From JAADJA01 sp963840975 (lineage in GTDB: Bacteria > Bacteroidota > Bacteroidia > Bacteroidales > JAADJA01): a stretch of DNA of 64,000 nt. A program made the translations under genes and the position numbers. The number at the start of each line of letters is the position of its first letter. The first letter of the stretch is position 1. Of the stretch, positions 16,438 through 25,733 are shown piece after piece. Location of the stretch: positions 124,001-188,000 of the forward strand of contig CAWJBC010000002.1 in the NCBI GenBank assembly GCA_963840975.1. Reading direction: 5' to 3'. The notes beneath the pieces were generated by a model, which was given only the letters and a program-made list of their open reading frames with translations, was not told where the DNA came from and ran no database searches.

Positions 16438-17684
16438 ACTTCCCCTTTTACATAGCAAAGCGTTATCTTTTTTCCAAAAAATCGCATAACATCATCAACA
16501 TCATTTCGGGTATTTCCATTGTTGGTGTTGCGGTCGGAACCCTGGCACTAATCGTTGTACTCAGTGTGTTTAACGGCTTCGAAGACCTGGTAAAATCACT
16601 TTATAATTCATTTGACCCGGATTTAAAGATAACTGTAAATGAAGGGAAAACCTTTGATGGTTTAACTTTCCCGAAAAAAAAGATTGAACAAATACCAGGT
16701 GTAATAAGTTATACTGAGGTAGTGGAGGAAAACGCATTGTTAAAATTCAAATCGGAGCAATTCATTGTTACGATTAAAGGTGTCAGCGATGATTTTCTTG
16801 TGCAAAATCCAATGGATTCGATGCTGATTGATGGTGAATTCAAACTTGAAGAAGGTAACATAAATTTTGCGATTATGGGTTATCTGGTTGCTTATCATTT
16901 GGGTATCAAGATCAATGATTTTTCAAATCCAATTACTGTTTTTGTGCCGAAAAGAACAAAAAAAACGATTTCAGCCATTGATCAATCCTTTAATTCAGGT
17001 TTTTTGATACCTTCATCCGTATTTTCCATTCAGCAGGAAATTGATTCGAGATATATCATTGTACCGATAAAGTTTGCAAGAGAATTGCTTGCATACACTT
17101 CTGAAGTTACAAGCGTGGAAATCCGGTTAAAACCGGGCTCTGATATTGATGATGCACAGGAAAGCATACAGCAACTTGCCGGTGAAAAGTTTGATGTAAA
17201 AAACCGCTATCAGCAACAGGAATTACTGTATAAGATTATGAAATCGGAAAAGTGGGCTATTTTCCTCATCCTAACATTCATAATCATTATTGCAGCTTTT
17301 AATGTAGTCGGCTCTCTCTCAATGCTTATTCTCGACAAAAGAAAAGACATAGCCGTACTTTCCAGCCTCGGCGCTGATGAGAAAAAGATAAAAAGAGTGT
17401 TCATGCAGGAAGGTTTGATAATTACGCTTTTCGGAATTTTTATCGGTATGTTGATTGGTTTTATAGTTTGTTATGCTCAAATCAAATTTGGAATGATCAA
17501 ACTCGGAGGCGAATCAGGAGCCTTTGTGGTTCCATTTTATCCTGTTAAGATGCAACTGCCCGATTTTATTGCTGTTTTTGCAATCGTGTTTATTATCGGT
17601 ACAATTGCCACGTGGTATTCCGTAAGGCAAATCACAACAGGATATCTTAAACTCAGGATTACTGATTTCCTGAAAAGTCAGTGA
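16434..17684 (+). CDS. LolC/LolE-like ABC transporter permease
   Basis: This is a permease of the lipoprotein-releasing/MacB superfamily, 416 residues. The N-terminal FYIAKRYLFSKKSHNIINII and the first transmembrane segment (about 20-45, ISIVGVAVGTLALIVVLSVF) are typical of LolC/LolE. A large periplasmic domain (about 46-270) precedes three C-terminal transmembrane helices (about 275-300, 325-350 and 370-400). In proteobacteria such proteins extract lipoproteins from the inner membrane together with the ATPase LolD. No LolD-like ATPase is adjacent here. The gene starts inside the stop codon of the methyltransferase, which indicates an operon with it. Confidence 0.88.
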   Translation: MNFPFYIAKRYLFSKKSHNIINIISGISIVGVAVGTLALIVVLSVFNGFEDLVKSLYNSFDPDLKITVNEGKTFDGLTFPKKKIEQIPGVISYTEVVEENALLKFKSEQFIVTIKGVSDDFLVQNPMDSMLIDGEFKLEEGNINFAIMGYLVAYHLGIKINDFSNPITVFVPKRTKKTISAIDQSFNSGFLIPSSVFSIQQEIDSRYIIVPIKFARELLAYTSEVTSVEIRLKPGSDIDDAQESIQQLAGEKFDVKNRYQQQELLYKIMKSEKWAIFLILTFIIIIAAFNVVGSLSMLILDKRKDIAVLSSLGADEKKIKRVFMQEGLIITLFGIFIGMLIGFIVCYAQIKFGMIKLGGESGAFVVPFYPVKMQLPDFIAVFAIVFIIGTIATWYSVRQITTGYLKLRITDFLKSQ

Positions 17685-17736
17685 TGAAAAAAAATACTGC
17701 AACCTTTTTTTAGGGTTTATTGTCTAATCAGGGCAA

Positions 17737-17768
17737 TTTGGAACATTGGAAATTAATTAATATTTTTG
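17737..17768 (+). promoter_or_regulatory. Promoter of the first C25 peptidase gene
   Basis: TTTG at 17737-17740 and TATTTTTG at 17761-17768 are separated by 20 bp, a good match to the Bacteroidota primary sigma consensus (TTTG, about 19-21 bp, TAnnTTTG). The predicted leader before ATG 17817 is about 40 nt. This is the best promoter match in the window. Confidence 0.65.
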
Positions 17769-17816
17769 CAGGTTCATGGTTTGTAAATCTTAAATTTAAA
17801 TATAAAATATAACACA

Positions 17817-20800
17817 ATGAAGAAGGCTACTTTTATTCGGAAATTTCAGTTGCTGGCTCTGGTTCTCTTTATTTCTTCAGCAATTTTTGCGGGAAATATT
17901 ATCGTGAACAAAAACGGATCCACTAATTTTGCAGTTAAGGAAAACACTTATTCCATCATCAGGATTACCAATAACGTCGCTGATTTGGATTTTATGAGTG
18001 TTAAAACCAAAATGGGAAATTATACCCTGTTCAATATTCCGGAATATGGTTATAACAATGTTGAAGGTGATCCCAAACTACCGGTGATGAAGAAATTAAT
18101 TGAGGTGCCTTTGAACGCCTCTTTTGAGATCAGCGTTTTGAACCAGGAATATGTGGATATTAATTTAAACGATCTTGGGATAACTGAGTGGGTGATGCCT
18201 GCACAGCCTCCATTGTCCAAAAGTGTTGATAATCCTGATGACGTTGAGTTTATTTTTAACGCTGCTTCGTATCAGCTTGACAACTACCTGGGGCCGGACC
18301 TGGTGAATATAGTGGATATGGGAATGATGCGCGGAGTCAGAATTGCAGGATTGGAGATCGCACCCGTTCTCTACAATCCGGTTCAGAATAAAATCAGAGT
18401 TTTCACCAATATTGAGATTAAAGTAACTTTCAATGGCGGAAATATCCCGTTGACAACGGCTACTAAAAAGAACCTGTTTTCGCCTTACTTCGAAGGAATT
18501 TACAGCCAGTTGATCAATTACAAATCAATGGATGCCAAGGAATTGATCATGGATGAACCACCAACTTATGTTATCGTTTCTGATGTAATGTTTCAGACAG
18601 CCCTTCAGCCTTTTATTGCCTGGAAAATCAAAAAAGGATTTAATGTAGTTGAAGCTTATACCAATCAACCCGGAGTAGGTACCACTACCACCTCCATCAA
18701 AAACTATCTGATGGGTTTGTATAACAACCCTCCTGCCGGAACAAATCCTCCCAGCTTTGTTCTTTTAGTTGGTGACGTTGCTCAAATACCAGCATTTACC
18801 GGGACATCCGGAGGGCACGTAACCGATCTTTACTACTTTGAATATACCGGTGACCTTTTCCCGGAAGTTTATTATGGAAGGTTTTCTGCCACCAATCTTA
18901 CTCAATTACAACCTCAGATTGATAAAACTCTTGAATATGAACAGTACCTCTTTCCCGATCCAACTTTCTTAGATGAAGTTGTGATGATTGCCGGCGCTGA
19001 TGGAACTTATGGTCCTCTTCATGGTAATGGTCAGATCAATTACGGGACTACTTATTATTTTAATGCTGCTCATGGTTTGTTATCTCATACTTATTTACAA
19101 CCTGAGCCGGGTGGTGGAAACTATTCTACGCTTATCAGGCAAAACGTGAGTGACGGCGTAGCTTATGCAAACTATACTGCTCATTGCAGTGCAGCCGGAT
19201 GGGCGGATCCATCTTTTAATATTAGTCATATTGCTGCATTGGCTAATGATCATAAATATTGCTTAATGGTAGGTAATTGTTGTTCATCTGTTGAGTTTCA
19301 AACGACCTGCTTTGGTGAAGAAATTGTACGTGCAGCTAACAAAGGTGCACTGGGTTATATTGGCGGCTCAAACAGCACTTATTGGGATGAGGATTATTGG
19401 TGGGGCGTTGGATTTAAACAACCTGTTGTTGTAAATCCGGTTTATGCAGCAGATAAACTTGGTTCATACGACCGTACTTTCCACGATCATGGTGAACCCC
19501 TTGCACAATGGTATGTTACCCAGGGTCAGATGCCATCTGCAGGAAACCTCGCTGTTTCTCAATCTAACAGCTCCTTGAAAACTTATTATTGGGAAATCTA
19601 CCACCTGATGGGCGATCCTTCTGTAACGATTTATTTTTCGCAACCACCCGATGCCACTTCAAATTATCAGGCGCTGATGCCTTTAGCCTCTTCCACTTTT
19701 ACTGTTAATACTGATCCTTATGCTTATGTTGCCATTTCAAAGGACGGTGTATTGCATGGATGCGCTATTGCCGATAATACAGGGCTTGCAGAAGTCAATA
19801 TGTTTAATCCAATTACTGTTCCAGGAACCGCCGATGTTGTAATTACAGGTCAGAATTTAAAACCATTCATGGGAACCTTAACAGTAGCTTCTCCGGCAGG
19901 TGCTTACGTGCTATTGGACGAAGCTGAAATTGACGACAGTAATGGAAACAACAATGGCAATGCTGATTTTAATGAATACATCATGCTTGACATCACATTG
20001 GAAAATCTGGGAAGTCTTACTGCATCAAATGTTATTGCTACCCTTAGCACAATTGATGAATATATTACCCTGAACAGCTTCAGTCATAATTGGCCAAACA
20101 TACCTGCAGGAGCAACATCAACCCAATCTGCCGCTTTTGCATTTACTGTTGACGGACTTGTTCCTGATCAACATGTGGTACAACTGAACATTTTGATTAC
20201 CGATGGAACAGATACCTGGAACTCATCCTTTAACGTCACTTTAAATTCGCCGGTACTAACTGTAATGAGCTATGTGGTAGATGATAGTTTTGGAAACAAT
20301 AACGGCCGGCTTGATCCGGGAGAAACGGCTGACATTATTATTCCAAATCTCAATGATGGAGGCTGCGATGCGATGAATACAATGGCATCAGCCATAGCTA
20401 TCGGTTCACTGATAACGATTAACAATGGAACATATAATATTGGAACCATTGCTTCAGGACAAACTGCCGAGGCAACATTCAATGTTACCGTAAGTCCAAC
20501 TGCTCAGATAGGCGATGTGGTTATGATCAACTATAATGTTACATCCGGGCTTTATTTCGCAAACTCTACCCTTTCATTAAATATTGGATTGATCCTTGAA
20601 GACTTCGAATCAGGTGACTTTTCTTCTTATGAATGGGAGTTCAGCGGAAATGGTAACTGGGCAATTAACCAGCAAGCTCCTTATGAAGGAACTTTCTCAG
20701 CTAAATCCGGAGACATTAACGACAACCAGACATCAGCATTATATGTCACAGCAGATATTGCAACTGCTGATCAAATTTCATTTTATTACATGGTTTCATC

Positions 20801-21743
20801 CGAGAGTAATTATGATTATCTGAGGTTTTATATTGATACCCAGATGTTAGGAGAATGGTCAGGTACAGTACCATGGACTGCCGCATCTTATCCGGTTACT
20901 GCAGGAACCCATACTTTTAAATGGGAATATTCCAAAGATGTTTCTGTTTCAACTGGTAGCGACCTTGGAGGAGTAGATTATATTATCTTCCCTCCTTTTG
21001 CAGGCGTTTCTCCGCTTGGAGTATTTATATCCGGAAATCCACAATCATTTTGTGAAGGCGAAACATCGCAACTCAACGCATTTGCAATGGGCGGCACCGG
21101 AACTTATACTTATCAGTGGACTCCAACAACAGGCTTAAGTAATCCCGCAATTTCCAATCCTGTTGCATCCCCGGAAAATACTACAACTTATGCTGTAATA
21201 GTAGATGATGGCAGCGCCACAGTTGCTGATCAGATTACTCTCACTGTAAACGAAACTCCTGAAACACCTGTCGTTACTCAGCAGGGTAACCTTCTTACAT
21301 CAAGTGCAATAACAGGTAATCAATGGTATAATACTGCAGGATTAATTACCGGAGCGACAGGACAAACCTATGCACCCAACTCAACAGACGATTATCACGT
21401 AATTGTTACCAATGGTTACGGTTGTGAGTCTGAACAATCCAATATCTATCATTTTGTCTATACAGGTTTGGTTGATATAGCTGAAGGAAGAAAGTTCAAT
21501 ATTTATCCCAATCCGTTTAAAGAAATATTTACGTTGGACTATTCTGTTAAATCAGTAACGGATGTTAAAATTGCAATTTATGATACCTACGGTCAATTGA
21601 TTACTACTTTGCAGAATCAATCCGTTAGCTCAGGCAACCATCGTTTGACTTACGATGCAAGCCGACTTTTACCGGGGATTTATTATTGCAAGATTGAAAC
21701 TTCAGATTATACTTTAGTTGAAAGAATCATTCATTCAAGATAA
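17817..21743 (+). CDS. Kgp-like C25 (gingipain-family) peptidase, T9SS-secreted
   Basis: This is a 1308-residue secreted cysteine peptidase. The signal peptide (about 1-25, ending FISSAIFAG) is followed by a propeptide and the caspase-like C25 domain (about 250-610). The catalytic dyad is readable as H456 (NYTAHCS) and C489 (VGNCC), spaced 33 residues apart as in gingipains. The segment GALGYIGGSNSTYWDEDYWW closely resembles Kgp, so the lysine gingipain is the nearest relative I recognise; specificity is not proven. After it come an Ig-like domain (about 620-695), two DDSxGNNNGxxDxxE-type beta domains, a MAM/CUB-like jelly roll (about 925-1065), a PKD/Ig-like domain and a type A T9SS C-terminal domain (about 1230-1308, NIYPNPFKEIFTLDYSV). 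It forms a tandem pair with the next gene, 71 bp away, separated by a terminator hairpin. Confidence 0.93.
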   Translation: MKKATFIRKFQLLALVLFISSAIFAGNIIVNKNGSTNFAVKENTYSIIRITNNVADLDFMSVKTKMGNYTLFNIPEYGYNNVEGDPKLPVMKKLIEVPLNASFEISVLNQEYVDINLNDLGITEWVMPAQPPLSKSVDNPDDVEFIFNAASYQLDNYLGPDLVNIVDMGMMRGVRIAGLEIAPVLYNPVQNKIRVFTNIEIKVTFNGGNIPLTTATKKNLFSPYFEGIYSQLINYKSMDAKELIMDEPPTYVIVSDVMFQTALQPFIAWKIKKGFNVVEAYTNQPGVGTTTTSIKNYLMGLYNNPPAGTNPPSFVLLVGDVAQIPAFTGTSGGHVTDLYYFEYTGDLFPEVYYGRFSATNLTQLQPQIDKTLEYEQYLFPDPTFLDEVVMIAGADGTYGPLHGNGQINYGTTYYFNAAHGLLSHTYLQPEPGGGNYSTLIRQNVSDGVAYANYTAHCSAAGWADPSFNISHIAALANDHKYCLMVGNCCSSVEFQTTCFGEEIVRAANKGALGYIGGSNSTYWDEDYWWGVGFKQPVVVNPVYAADKLGSYDRTFHDHGEPLAQWYVTQGQMPSAGNLAVSQSNSSLKTYYWEIYHLMGDPSVTIYFSQPPDATSNYQALMPLASSTFTVNTDPYAYVAISKDGVLHGCAIADNTGLAEVNMFNPITVPGTADVVITGQNLKPFMGTLTVASPAGAYVLLDEAEIDDSNGNNNGNADFNEYIMLDITLENLGSLTASNVIATLSTIDEYITLNSFSHNWPNIPAGATSTQSAAFAFTVDGLVPDQHVVQLNILITDGTDTWNSSFNVTLNSPVLTVMSYVVDDSFGNNNGRLDPGETADIIIPNLNDGGCDAMNTMASAIAIGSLITINNGTYNIGTIASGQTAEATFNVTVSPTAQIGDVVMINYNVTSGLYFANSTLSLNIGLILEDFESGDFSSYEWEFSGNGNWAINQQAPYEGTFSAKSGDINDNQTSALYVTADIATADQISFYYMVSSESNYDYLRFYIDTQMLGEWSGTVPWTAASYPVTAGTHTFKWEYSKDVSVSTGSDLGGVDYIIFPPFAGVSPLGVFISGNPQSFCEGETSQLNAFAMGGTGTYTYQWTPTTGLSNPAISNPVASPENTTTYAVIVDDGSATVADQITLTVNETPETPVVTQQGNLLTSSAITGNQWYNTAGLITGATGQTYAPNSTDDYHVIVTNGYGCESEQSNIYHFVYTGLVDIAEGRKFNIYPNPFKEIFTLDYSVKSVTDVKIAIYDTYGQLITTLQNQSVSSGNHRLTYDASRLLPGIYYCKIETSDYTLVERIIHSR

Positions 21744-21760
21744 TTATTATATTAAAATTG

Positions 21761-21790
21761 AAAATTCCCCGAAATATTTCGGGGAATTTT
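21761..21790. terminator. Intrinsic terminator between the C25 genes
   Basis: A perfect 30-nt palindrome (15-bp arms, core TTCCCCGAAAT / ATTTCGGGGAA) ends in a T-run. It lies 18 bp after the stop of the first C25 gene. Its symmetry and flanking A/T tracts would allow termination in both directions. Its presence implies that the second C25 gene has its own promoter in the remaining short gap, or relies on partial read-through. Confidence 0.8.
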
Positions 21791-21814
21791 TGTTAAATTA
21801 AATTCAAAATAAAC

Positions 21815-24800
21815 ATGAGAAAATTTACACTTTTAATTCTTCTTGCATTTTCATTCAGCAGTTTATTTGCTGGTCAGGGGTACAATGTCACTTATCAACA
21901 GCCTGCTGCAGGATTATATGAGTTAAACTTCCAGCTTGGGGATTTCAGTCTGACAGATGTAACAATTGACGGAATTACCTACTCAAAAATAGTTTTTGAT
22001 GGAAGTGTTCATACCCAACTAAACGGATTTGCAGAATTGCCATTTATCAATGCATCCGTAATTTTGCCAGGCGATAAAAATGTTGATCTGAATGTTTTGG
22101 AGGGAGATTTCGTGGAGTATGTCCTCAGCAACCCCCTGCTGCCTTCAAGGGGTGTAATCTATCGTAACCAGGACCCCTCCACCATTCCTTACGAGATCAG
22201 TGCAGGTTCCATGCTTGATGAGTGGTATCCGCAAAATCTGGCTACTCAGACCGATCCGTTTATTCTAAAAGATTTTAGAGGTACAACCGTTTACGTTTAT
22301 CCGTTCAGGTACAATGCTGTTCAGAATACACTCAGGGTTTACAAAAACATGGTGGTTCAACTCAATGAGAATGATACACCGGCTTATAATGCTCTCAAGA
22401 AACAGCCGCAGACAATTCTCAGAGAAATGGATGGTGTTTATAGTTCATTGTTTGTCAATTATAGTCAGTTAAACAATGACCTCGCTATTGGAGAGTACGG
22501 CGATATTCTTGTTGTTTGCACCAGCCGGGACGAAACGGCACTCCAGCCTTACATTGACTGGAAAATGGAGAAGGGTTTCAACGTTGAAAAAATTGTTGTG
22601 GCAACCGGAACGAATGTGAAAACAACCGTTCAAAGTGCATATAACGCAAACAATAATCTGCTTTATGTACAATTGGTTGGTGACTGGGCAGATGTAAAAT
22701 CAGATGTATTGAGCGGCGCTCCGATGGATCCTCAGTTGGGATGCGTTGTTGGAACGGACCAGTTTGCCGATATTTGCATCGGACGATTTTCAGCAAATTC
22801 TGCCTCACACGTTACAATTCAGGTTGATAAAGTAATCAACTACGAAAAAAATCCTGAGATAGCAGCATCCTGGTACTCAGCAGCACTTGGTGTTGCATCA
22901 AATCAGGGACCTGGTGATGACAATGAATTGGATTATCAGCAGATCAATGTTATTTATAATGATAAACTTGATCCTTTTACTTATGATACCTTTACTACAG
23001 CTTATGATCCTAACGGGACAGCTCAAATGGTCACAAATGCGATTAATACAGGAGTAAGTATTATCAATTATTGCGGACATGGATCGGAAACTTCATGGGG
23101 TTCGACCGGATTCAGCAACAGCCATATCAACGGATTGACAAATGGAAGTAAACTTCCTTTCATCTTTTCAGTGGCCTGTGTAAATGGATTATTTAGTGGT
23201 TCGACCGATTGCTTTGCTGAAGCCTGGTTAAAAAAGGCAAATGGCGGGGCTGTTATGACCATGATGGCAACCATTAACCAACCCTGGGATCCACCCATGA
23301 GGGGGGAAGACTATTTCAACGATATTTTGATAGGTGGTTATGATTATACTGCACATCCCGGTCAGAATGGAATATCTACAACTGAAGGAAGAACAACCAT
23401 TGGCTCTATAACCTTTAACGGATTGGTACTGATGTGCACTGAATCAGGTGGTTCAAGCGACTGGGAAACAGCCAAAACATGGCATCTTTTCGGAGACCCT
23501 TCAATGCAACCCAGAACAATTGCTCCTGGCGACCTTGTTTTATCCAACAATGTTGTCATGGCAGGTATTCCATTTATAACAAGTGTAACAGGGCCTGATG
23601 GTCCTTTTGAAGGCGCGATGGTTTGTATTTCAAATGGTAATGATTATTTTAAGGGGGTTACGGATGCATCCGGAAATATTACAATAGAACATACCTTAAC
23701 TCCTGGAAATGCTAAACTGGTTATTACTGGATTTAATCTTGAAACTATTTATCAGGATATAGTGGTTGCTTCGGCTGACCAAGCCTGGATAGTTGTTAGT
23801 TCTTGTGATATTGATGACTCTCAATTTAACAGCAACGGTATGGCTGACTATGGTGAGTCTGTATTATTGAATGTTGCCGCTGAAAATGTTGGATTACAAC
23901 CTGCAGTAGCTGTTAATGCCGTCATTAGTTCCAGTGACCCTTATATTACAATTACAGATAATTCGTTTTCTTATGGAAATATTGCTCAGGGACAAACGAT
24001 AAATGGTGACGGTGCTTTTGCTATTGATATTGCTGAAAATATACCGGATGCCCATGTAGCTCTTCTCAATATTTCATTTACAAATGGAAATAAGGAATTG
24101 TGGGAAGGTACTATTTCAATTACTTTACATGCTCCGGTTTTAACAATTCAATCTTATTATATTGATGACAGTTTTGGTAATAATAACGGGAGATTAGACC
24201 CTGGTGAAAATGCCAATATTATCATTCCAAATACCAATGCCGGTAGCAGCGATGCCCTTAACTCGCTGGCAACTGCAATTACATTAAGCAACCTCGTCAC
24301 GATAAATAATTCCACTTTTAACCTGGAAACCATCATGCCTGGTGAAACAGTTGAAGCTGTATTCAATATTACAGTTTCTTCATTGGCTCAGGCAGGAGAC
24401 GCTGCTGATTTGGATTATAGTATTGTTGCATATCCATACGAAGCAAGCAGCACACTTAGTTTAAGCATCGGATTAGCACTTGAAGATTTTGAATCAGGTG
24501 ATTTTAACACTTATGATTGGGAATTTAGTGGAAATGCCAACTGGGCCATCAACCAGGTTAATCCTTATGAAGGTATTTATTCTGCTAAGTCAGGTAATAT
24601 TAGCAACAATCAAACATCAAATCTACTAATTACTGTAGATGTTACTACAAATGGCGAAATATCCTTTTTCAGGAAAGTATCCTCAGAAAGTGGTTATGAT
24701 TTTTTACGGTTTTATATTGATGGTATTGAGAAAGCTGAATGGTCAGGAGAGGAAGCATGGGCAGAATTTTCTTATCCCGTTTTGGCAGGTGAGCGTACTT

Positions 24801-25621
24801 TTAAATGGGAATATTCTAAAGATGCTTCAGTAATAAGCGGAAGTGATTGTGGTTGGATTGATTATATTATCTTCCCTGCTTTTGCCGGAGGAGCAGCAGT
24901 TCTTCAGGCAACTGCCTCTGCCAACCCTGCACAACTTTGTGGAGAAGGAAATTCACAGTTAAATGCGTTTGCAATGGGTGGAACCGGAACTTATTCTTAC
25001 ACATGGTCACCTGTGACAGGATTGAGCAATCCAAATGTCCAAAGTCCGACAGCTACACTTTCGACGACCACTACTTACACAGTTTCAGTAAGCGATGGTA
25101 GCAACTCTGTAACAGATGAAGTTACAATTACTGTTAACCCCCTTCCCGTTACTCCGATTATTTCTATTGATGGAAATATGCTGTACTCGGATGCTTCAGC
25201 AGGTAATCAATGGTATAACTCAAACGGACTTATTGCAGGAGCAACAGGACAGACTTACGAACCTTTGACGACAGATAGCTATTATACAATTGTTACCAAT
25301 ACCTTTGGCTGCGAGTCGGAACAATCAAATATCATTTATTTTGCATTTACCGGAATCATTGAGAAAAATATTAACTCAATCTCTGTATTTCCTAATCCAA
25401 ATAATGGTATCTTTACCGTGAAATTGAATGAAGATTTTGGTAATAACGTCACCATTAAGGTGTTCAACACCATGAGTTCATTGGTATTTGAGAGAAATAA
25501 TGTTACTGCTGATTCCGGATACACAACCCATCTGGATTTGAGCAATCTCAATAAAGGTCTGTATTTCCTTGTTATTGAAAGCTACCAGGGGAATACTGTT
25601 CAACGAATACTAATTCGTTAG
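21815..25621 (+). CDS. Rgp-like C25 (gingipain-family) peptidase, T9SS-secreted
   Basis: This is a 1268-residue secreted cysteine peptidase, starting with the signal peptide MRKFTLLILLAFSFSSLFAG. The C25 domain (about 220-560) carries H422 in INYCGHGSETSW and C455 in PFIFSVACVNG. The second block, together with TINQPWDPPMRGEDYFNDIL, closely resembles RgpA/RgpB arginine gingipains. The dyad spacing is again 33 residues. C-terminal to it are the same modules as in the upstream paralogue: an Ig-like domain, DDSQFNSNG- and DDSFGNNNGRLDPGE-type domains, a jelly roll with EDFESGDFNTYDWEFSG, a PKD/Ig-like domain and a T9SS C-terminal domain (about 1185-1268, SVFPNPNNGIFTVKL). The C-terminal halves are strongly similar while the catalytic domains differ, so domain sharing or gene conversion is likely. 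Confidence 0.93.
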   Translation: MRKFTLLILLAFSFSSLFAGQGYNVTYQQPAAGLYELNFQLGDFSLTDVTIDGITYSKIVFDGSVHTQLNGFAELPFINASVILPGDKNVDLNVLEGDFVEYVLSNPLLPSRGVIYRNQDPSTIPYEISAGSMLDEWYPQNLATQTDPFILKDFRGTTVYVYPFRYNAVQNTLRVYKNMVVQLNENDTPAYNALKKQPQTILREMDGVYSSLFVNYSQLNNDLAIGEYGDILVVCTSRDETALQPYIDWKMEKGFNVEKIVVATGTNVKTTVQSAYNANNNLLYVQLVGDWADVKSDVLSGAPMDPQLGCVVGTDQFADICIGRFSANSASHVTIQVDKVINYEKNPEIAASWYSAALGVASNQGPGDDNELDYQQINVIYNDKLDPFTYDTFTTAYDPNGTAQMVTNAINTGVSIINYCGHGSETSWGSTGFSNSHINGLTNGSKLPFIFSVACVNGLFSGSTDCFAEAWLKKANGGAVMTMMATINQPWDPPMRGEDYFNDILIGGYDYTAHPGQNGISTTEGRTTIGSITFNGLVLMCTESGGSSDWETAKTWHLFGDPSMQPRTIAPGDLVLSNNVVMAGIPFITSVTGPDGPFEGAMVCISNGNDYFKGVTDASGNITIEHTLTPGNAKLVITGFNLETIYQDIVVASADQAWIVVSSCDIDDSQFNSNGMADYGESVLLNVAAENVGLQPAVAVNAVISSSDPYITITDNSFSYGNIAQGQTINGDGAFAIDIAENIPDAHVALLNISFTNGNKELWEGTISITLHAPVLTIQSYYIDDSFGNNNGRLDPGENANIIIPNTNAGSSDALNSLATAITLSNLVTINNSTFNLETIMPGETVEAVFNITVSSLAQAGDAADLDYSIVAYPYEASSTLSLSIGLALEDFESGDFNTYDWEFSGNANWAINQVNPYEGIYSAKSGNISNNQTSNLLITVDVTTNGEISFFRKVSSESGYDFLRFYIDGIEKAEWSGEEAWAEFSYPVLAGERTFKWEYSKDASVISGSDCGWIDYIIFPAFAGGAAVLQATASANPAQLCGEGNSQLNAFAMGGTGTYSYTWSPVTGLSNPNVQSPTATLSTTTTYTVSVSDGSNSVTDEVTITVNPLPVTPIISIDGNMLYSDASAGNQWYNSNGLIAGATGQTYEPLTTDSYYTIVTNTFGCESEQSNIIYFAFTGIIEKNINSISVFPNPNNGIFTVKLNEDFGNNVTIKVFNTMSSLVFERNNVTADSGYTTHLDLSNLNKGLYFLVIESYQGNTVQRILIR

Positions 25622-25654
25622 TAGTTTTCATGGTTTAAATTGGTTTTTGGTTAG

Positions 25655-25680
25655 AGTCCCGCTTCGGCGGGACTTTTTTT
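25655..25680 (+). terminator. Intrinsic terminator after the second C25 gene
   Basis: A stem AGTCCCGC / GCGGGACT with a TTCG loop is followed by a run of seven T residues. It starts 34 bp after the stop codon. This is a textbook rho-independent terminator. Confidence 0.9.
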
Positions 25681-25733
25681 ATATCCTCCAACCATAATTT
25701 TTATCTACATTAGTAGTCTTTAAATCATATAGT

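Noticed and set aside
17817..25621. Recent simple duplication of one C25 gene
   Set aside because: Catalytic domains differ clearly (Kgp-like and Rgp-like), so a recent whole-gene duplication does not fit; only the C-terminal modules are closely alike.
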